A DNA stretch of 11,932 nt from Chloroflexota bacterium (GTDB lineage: Bacteria; Chloroflexota; Anaerolineae; Fen-1058), in NCBI GenBank assembly GCA_016219235.1, contig JACRBO010000564.1, positions 1-11,932 on the forward strand, read 5' to 3'. The translations under genes and the position numbers were made by a program. The notes below the pieces were generated by a model that did no database searches, was not told the origin of the DNA, and was given only the letters and a program-made list of their open reading frames with translations. Of this stretch, positions 7,623-11,932 are shown in pieces (positions within the stretch are counted from its first letter, which is position 1; each line of letters starts with the position of its first letter).

Positions 7623-7850
7623 AGTTCTCTGCGTTACTCGCCTGAGCGACACCTGGCAACGCGAACGTGTGCTCCTCGCGTGGTATCGGCAACAACTCAA
7701 AGCACTGATTCCGCCCCTCCTATCTGCCTCGAATGCGTCGTCGTCCACGAGCTGGTGCATCTGCTGGAACGCAAGCCTAACGATCGCTTCGCGGCGCTGA
7801 CGGATTGGGCCAGGCGTCTCACGTCTTTAACGGCTGGCTCATACGCCGGG
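7618..7850 (+). pseudogene. Remnant of a YgjP-like (DUF45) metallopeptidase, internally deleted and frameshifted
   Basis: Two family segments are adjacent but in different frames. Frame 1 (from 7618) reads ...DTWQRERVLLAWYRQQLKALIPPLL, matching the WYR..L..LIP segment before the metal site. At about 7720-7725 the reading shifts to CLECVVVHELVHLLERK, then PNDRFAAL, which is the family's HExxH zinc site (HELVH, 7746-7760) with its usual ER.HNDRF tail. The roughly 30-40 residues that normally lie between (the W..MKTRWGSCN region and the following strand) are missing, and so is the N-terminal half. The sequence begins on the last bases of the MCP gene, so the 5' part was lost. The downstream frame stays open to about 7904 without recognisable family residues. 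Identification is from memory of family motifs. Confidence 0.72.
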
Positions 7851-8095
7851 TGGAGCGTGATGAGTGATCTTTGCCCGGTCATCGCTGAATTTGATCTGGA
7901 TTGAAGGATCGGGCACGGCGCACCGACACTGGATCGTTGCTGATGCGAGTGCGAATCGCAGCGACAGGCGGGCAGACGAGGAGATGCCACATTCGAGTCA
8001 ATTGTGCAAATGGAAAATGAGCCAGATAGACTCAAACAATCGGCCCTGCGAGAGGTTCGTGCCTTGCCGGGCTGGCGTCAGGATGGGGCTGTGGA
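7850..8095. other. Non-coding remainder between the pseudogene and the DinB gene
   Basis: About 245 bases with no gene I can support. Short open frames on both strands lack ribosome sites and family motifs. No terminator hairpin for the MCP transcript is evident in this stretch or in the preceding remnant. It may be further decayed sequence from the same lost gene. Confidence 0.5.
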
Positions 8096-8581
8096 CTACT
8101 GCCCGGCCTGCCACGCCTCATACACCGCCTGCATCTGCGCGATGTGATCCGGGATGTGGCGCTCGTACGTATCCAGCCAGTCGTCCATCGTCATCAGCCC
8201 GGCTTCGGAATGATCCAACGTGTTGCGCCATACTTCCGCCGGCAGCGACTTGATCAATTCATAGGTGTTGCCGCGCAGCCACTTGAACAATTCCAGTGCG
8301 GCCTCAGTGCTTTGCTTGTGATAGCGCAGCGCCGTTGCCCAGCGCATCTCATCATAGGCGGCGATCTGTGTGCCCGGTTCGGCGATGAAGCGGCGGCCGC
8401 GAATGTAGGTGTTGGCTTCGCTGTCGGCGATGTGCACGACGATCTCGTGAATGGTCCAACGATCGGGCGCGGGGCGATATTGCCACATCTCGCGCGGAAA
8501 CTGCGCTAAAGCTGTGCTGAGCACTTGACAGGCTTGCCCGTATGATTCGATTTTGCGTTGACGTTCTTCAAGCGTAAACAT
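8096..8581 (-). CDS. DinB_2-family (DinB/YfiT-like) protein
   Basis: A 161-aa four-helix-bundle protein of the DinB/YfiT superfamily, many of whose members bind a metal and some of which are thiol transferases. The substrate here is unknown. Candidate metal ligands are H50 in RWTIHEIVVHIADSE and the pair H142/H146 in RHIPDHIAQM, in the usual positions. Other family marks are YRPAPDRWTI (35-44) and MTMDDWLDTYERHI (130-143). I chose the ATG at 8581 because AGGAG lies six bases upstream; an in-frame ATG at 8614 falls inside the preceding terminator loop and is unlikely. No own promoter fits between the terminator and the start. The relation to the neighbouring sugar locus is unclear. Confidence 0.9.
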   Translation of the reverse strand: MFTLEERQRKIESYGQACQVLSTALAQFPREMWQYRPAPDRWTIHEIVVHIADSEANTYIRGRRFIAEPGTQIAAYDEMRWATALRYHKQSTEAALELFKWLRGNTYELIKSLPAEVWRNTLDHSEAGLMTMDDWLDTYERHIPDHIAQMQAVYEAWQAGQ

Positions 8582-8601
8582 GCGCTGCTCCTGTAAACAA
8601 G

Positions 8602-8631
8602 AAACCCTCGACATGTACGTGTCGAGGGTTT
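8602..8631 (-). terminator. Intrinsic terminator after the sugar ABC locus
   Basis: A 12-bp stem is formed by AAACCCTCGACA (8602-8613) and TGTCGAGGGTTT (8620-8631) with a six-base loop. On the minus strand the stem is followed by a T-rich run (TTTCTTGTTT), as expected for ending the transcript of the ATPase gene whose stop is at 8651. On the plus strand a GTTTTTGT run also follows, so it may work in both directions. Confidence 0.82.
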
Positions 8632-8650
8632 GTTTTTGTAACGCTGCCGT

Positions 8651-9751
<1,101 letters not shown>

Positions 9752-9817
9752 GGGTGTTGCCTCCAATTTGTTGGGCTCGGCCGTACCGCAGCCCAGATTT
9801 TTTAACGGATTACGCTT

Positions 9818-9847
9818 ATGATACCGCAGATCGACCGAAACCGCCAA
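9818..9847 (-). promoter_or_regulatory. Possible promoter for the ATPase gene
   Basis: On the minus strand TTGGCG (9842-9847) and TATCAT (9818-9823) are separated by 18 bases, in the 129-base gap between the hydrolase and ATPase genes. The -10 matches consensus at five of six positions and the -35 is moderate. A run of T on the plus strand (A on the message) at about 9798-9803 is the only other notable feature of this gap. Confidence 0.3.
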
Positions 9848-9880
9848 GCGCAATTCCTGGCACAGGGGCGGCGGATAGAT

Positions 9881-11416
9881 TTAGTGGCTTTCGACCGGCA
9901 GAACTTTCAACACGCAGCCAGCACGCGGAGCGATCTTTAGCTCGCGCAGCTGCCCGGTCTCGATCGGATGTAGCGTGCCGCCGTTCCAGATATCGCTGGC
10001 GACGGCGTCGTTGACCTTGATCGCGCCGAGCGACAAATCGATGCTCTTCGTTGCGGTGGAGGCGTTCAGCACGATGATCAACTTCTCATCGCCCAGCCAG
10101 CGTGCAAAGGCCACTACCTCGTCGTGCGCATACAGCCGATGGTACGAGCCGCGCCGCAGCGCCGGATACGACTTGCGTAAAGCGATGCAGCGCTGCACGA
10201 AGCCGCGCAGATCGTGATCCCATTTCGACTCGTCCCACGGGAACGAGTTGCGGCAATACGGATCGTGCTTGCCCTGCAGGCCGATCTCGTCGCCGTAGTA
10301 GATGCACGGCGCGCCAGGATACGAGAATAAAAACAGGTACGATAAGCGCAGTGCGGATTGATCGCCGCTGACGCTGGTGAGGAAGCGCGGCGTGTCGTGG
10401 CTGTCCAGCAGATTCAACTGCGCCAGCGTGATCTGCGGATCGTACCAGCCCAACACCCGATCGATATGCCCGGCGAAATCGGCCGCATCCAGCGGTCGTG
10501 CCCCGCGATAGCCGCCGGCTTTGCGGGTCTCTTCCAGATCGATCGTCTTTGCGCCGAAGAAGCCCAGGCACGCTAAGGTGATCGGATAGTTCATCACCGC
10601 GTCGAATTGATCGCCTTGCAGCCAGCGCCTGCTCTCGTGCCAGATTTCTCCCACGATGTACGCATCGGGGTTCGCGCCCTTCACGCGGCGGCGAAACACG
10701 CGCCAGAATTCGTCGTCGTCGATCTCTTGCGGCACGTCCAGCCGCCAGCCGTCGCAGCCAAAGTCGATCCAGTGCTGGGCCACATTCCAGATGAACTCGC
10801 GCACAGCCGGTGTGTGCGTGTTGAGTTTGGGCAGCGCGGGCAGATCCCACCACGCCTGATAACCGATCGATTTGAAACTGCCCTTGCCCTGATCGAGCGC
10901 GCTTTTTGAAACAGGATCGGGATACGCACCGAAGTGTCGTCCCCCGTGCAGCCGCTCGGGATCGAAGTAAAACCAATCGAGATACGGCGAAGACGCGCCG
11001 TTTTCCAGCGTGTGATGAAATTGCCAGAAGCCGCGGCTGGCGTGATTGAACACACCATCGGGCAGCACGCGGATGCCGCGCGCATGCGCCCGATCGATCA
11101 GTTCGCGCAGCGCTGCATTGCCACCCAAAATCGGATCGACGTTGAGATAATCGTAAGTATGATAGCGATGATTGGCCGCCGATGAAAAAATCGGATTGAA
11201 GTAGATGGCCGTAATGCCCAAATCTTGCAGATAATCCAATCGATCGGTCACGCCCGCCAGATCGCCGCCTTTGAAGCCATAGGTGGTGGGCGGCGTGTCC
11301 CACGCCTCTAAATGCAGCCCGTCCTTCCGCACTCGATCGCTCTTCGCAAATCGATCGGGAAAAATCTGGTAAAACACTGCATCTTTAACCCACTCCGGTG
11401 TCACAACGGTCATCAT
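9881..11416 (-). CDS. GH13 alpha-glycoside hydrolase, cyclomaltodextrinase/neopullulanase-like
   Basis: A 511-aa alpha-amylase-family enzyme expected to hydrolyse imported maltooligosaccharides or cyclodextrins in the cytoplasm. No signal peptide is present. Region I reads DGVFNH (120-125). Region II is GWRLD with nucleophile D227, region III is VGEIW with acid/base E257, and region IV is LLDSHD with H340 and D341. Region V reads LPKLN (195-199), close to the MPKLN marker of the neopullulanase/cyclomaltodextrinase subfamily (GH13_20). The (beta/alpha)8 barrel begins immediately (WVKDAVFYQIFPDRFA, 9-24). The N-terminal dimerisation domain of about 120 residues found in classical GH13_20 enzymes is therefore missing. 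A C-terminal beta domain covers about 420-511. Two ATGs in tandem occur at 11416 and 11413; AGGAG lies five bases before the second and overlaps the permease stop, so translation is probably coupled. Exact substrate is uncertain. Confidence 0.93.
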   Translation of the reverse strand: MMTVVTPEWVKDAVFYQIFPDRFAKSDRVRKDGLHLEAWDTPPTTYGFKGGDLAGVTDRLDYLQDLGITAIYFNPIFSSAANHRYHTYDYLNVDPILGGNAALRELIDRAHARGIRVLPDGVFNHASRGFWQFHHTLENGASSPYLDWFYFDPERLHGGRHFGAYPDPVSKSALDQGKGSFKSIGYQAWWDLPALPKLNTHTPAVREFIWNVAQHWIDFGCDGWRLDVPQEIDDDEFWRVFRRRVKGANPDAYIVGEIWHESRRWLQGDQFDAVMNYPITLACLGFFGAKTIDLEETRKAGGYRGARPLDAADFAGHIDRVLGWYDPQITLAQLNLLDSHDTPRFLTSVSGDQSALRLSYLFLFSYPGAPCIYYGDEIGLQGKHDPYCRNSFPWDESKWDHDLRGFVQRCIALRKSYPALRRGSYHRLYAHDEVVAFARWLGDEKLIIVLNASTATKSIDLSLGAIKVNDAVASDIWNGGTLHPIETGQLRELKIAPRAGCVLKVLPVESH

Positions 11417-11421
11417 CTCTC

Positions 11422-11932
11422 CTATCCATTTTCATCCGCCGCGCCAAACAGAAAACCGCGCAGCAAGTATTTCTGCAGCACCGCAAAAATGATCACAACC
11501 GGCACGCTCATCAGGATCGCGGTCGCCGCAAGGTTGCTCCACGACGCCGTGCTGACGTTGCGCTGCATGCCGCTGATCGCCATCGCCAGCGTGACGTTGT
11601 CGCTCTTATCGACAAACAGCCAGCCGATGGCGAACTCGCTGTAGCCGATCAAGAACGCAATGATGGCCGCCACTGCGATCGAGGGCACCGCCAACGGCAG
11701 GGTCACGCGCCAGAACGTGCGGAACGCCGACGCCCCATCGAGAAAGGCCGACTCTTCCAGTTCTTTCGGCACAGCCTGAAAGGCCGCGCGCATATTCCAT
11801 ACGGCCAGCGGCATCGAGATGGCCGCGTACACGATCATCAGGCCAAACAGGTGTGTGCGCAAGCCAAGGGCCGAGAGCAAAATATACAACGGCGTCATCA
11901 ACGCCACAGGCGGCAGCAGCGCGCCCAACAAC
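11422..11932 (-). CDS. MalG-type sugar ABC transporter permease (partial, 5' end beyond right edge)
   Basis: C-terminal 170 residues of an inner-membrane permease of the CUT1 (MalG) family. At least four hydrophobic segments are visible, for example VALMTPLYILLSAL, FGLMIVYAAISMPLAVW, SIAVAAIIAFLIGYSEF and LAATAILMSVPVVIIFAVL. The EAA loop that docks onto the ATPase reads ELEESAFLDGASAF, followed by FWRVTLPLAVPSI, in the expected position between the membrane segments. MalG proteins are usually about 270-300 aa, so about 100 N-terminal residues are off the window. The stop is five bases from the hydrolase start, indicating one operon. A MalF-like partner and a binding protein would be expected upstream. 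The sugar is inferred from the adjacent GH13 enzyme. Confidence 0.93.
   Translation of the reverse strand, partial: LLGALLPPVALMTPLYILLSALGLRTHLFGLMIVYAAISMPLAVWNMRAAFQAVPKELEESAFLDGASAFRTFWRVTLPLAVPSIAVAAIIAFLIGYSEFAIGWLFVDKSDNVTLAMAISGMQRNVSTASWSNLAATAILMSVPVVIIFAVLQKYLLRGFLFGAADENG

Noticed and set aside
8010..8147. 45-residue plus-strand frame with a CPAC...CIC cysteine cluster
   Set aside because: Its cysteine-rich half is antisense to the 3' end of the DinB gene, and there is no ribosome site before the ATG. The cysteines most likely reflect the complementary Gly/Ala/Trp-rich coding sequence.
10086..11303. 405-residue minus-strand frame inside the GH13 gene
   Set aside because: It is a shifted frame of the hydrolase, Arg/Ala/Ser rich, with no motifs; the hydrolase frame has all catalytic regions.

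Overview
This looks like a bacterial chromosome fragment with moderately high GC by eye. It probably comes from Chloroflexota or a related environmental lineage. That is inferred only from protein style (a P2-less CheA-REC hybrid, a DinB_2 protein, a YgjP-type remnant, maltodextrin ABC genes); there is no rRNA or other marker gene to settle it. No tRNA, rRNA, CRISPR array, transposase or integrase was seen.

Region 1 (1-5627, minus strand) is a compact chemosensory operon transcribed cheW, divergent cheW-like gene, cheA with a C-terminal receiver, cheB, then cheR with C-terminal TPRs (cut by the left edge). The genes overlap or lie within about 50 bases. A perfect palindrome with 16-base arms fills the cheA-cheB gap. 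Region 2 (5628-5858) is a divergent regulatory region with a candidate promoter facing each way and a duplicated 13-base element. Region 3 (5859-7622, plus strand) is a transmembrane methyl-accepting chemotaxis protein (MCP). One receptor, two CheW-type couplers, a CheA-REC hybrid, CheB and a TPR-bearing CheR, with no separate CheY in view, is the gene set of Wsp- and Frz-type systems. Such systems often control functions other than flagellar swimming; the output here is not visible.

Region 4 (7623-8095) has no intact gene. It starts with the decayed, internally deleted remnant of a YgjP-like (DUF45) metallopeptidase, still showing an HELVH motif. Region 5 (8096-8581, minus) is a DinB_2-family protein, preceded by a hairpin terminator.

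Region 6 (8651-11932, minus) is a maltodextrin uptake and breakdown locus: a MalG-type permease (cut by the right edge), a GH13 cyclomaltodextrinase/neopullulanase-like hydrolase without a signal peptide, and a MalK/MsmK/UgpC-type ATPase. The partner permease and binding protein probably lie beyond the right edge. Together they would import maltooligosaccharides and hydrolyse them in the cytoplasm.
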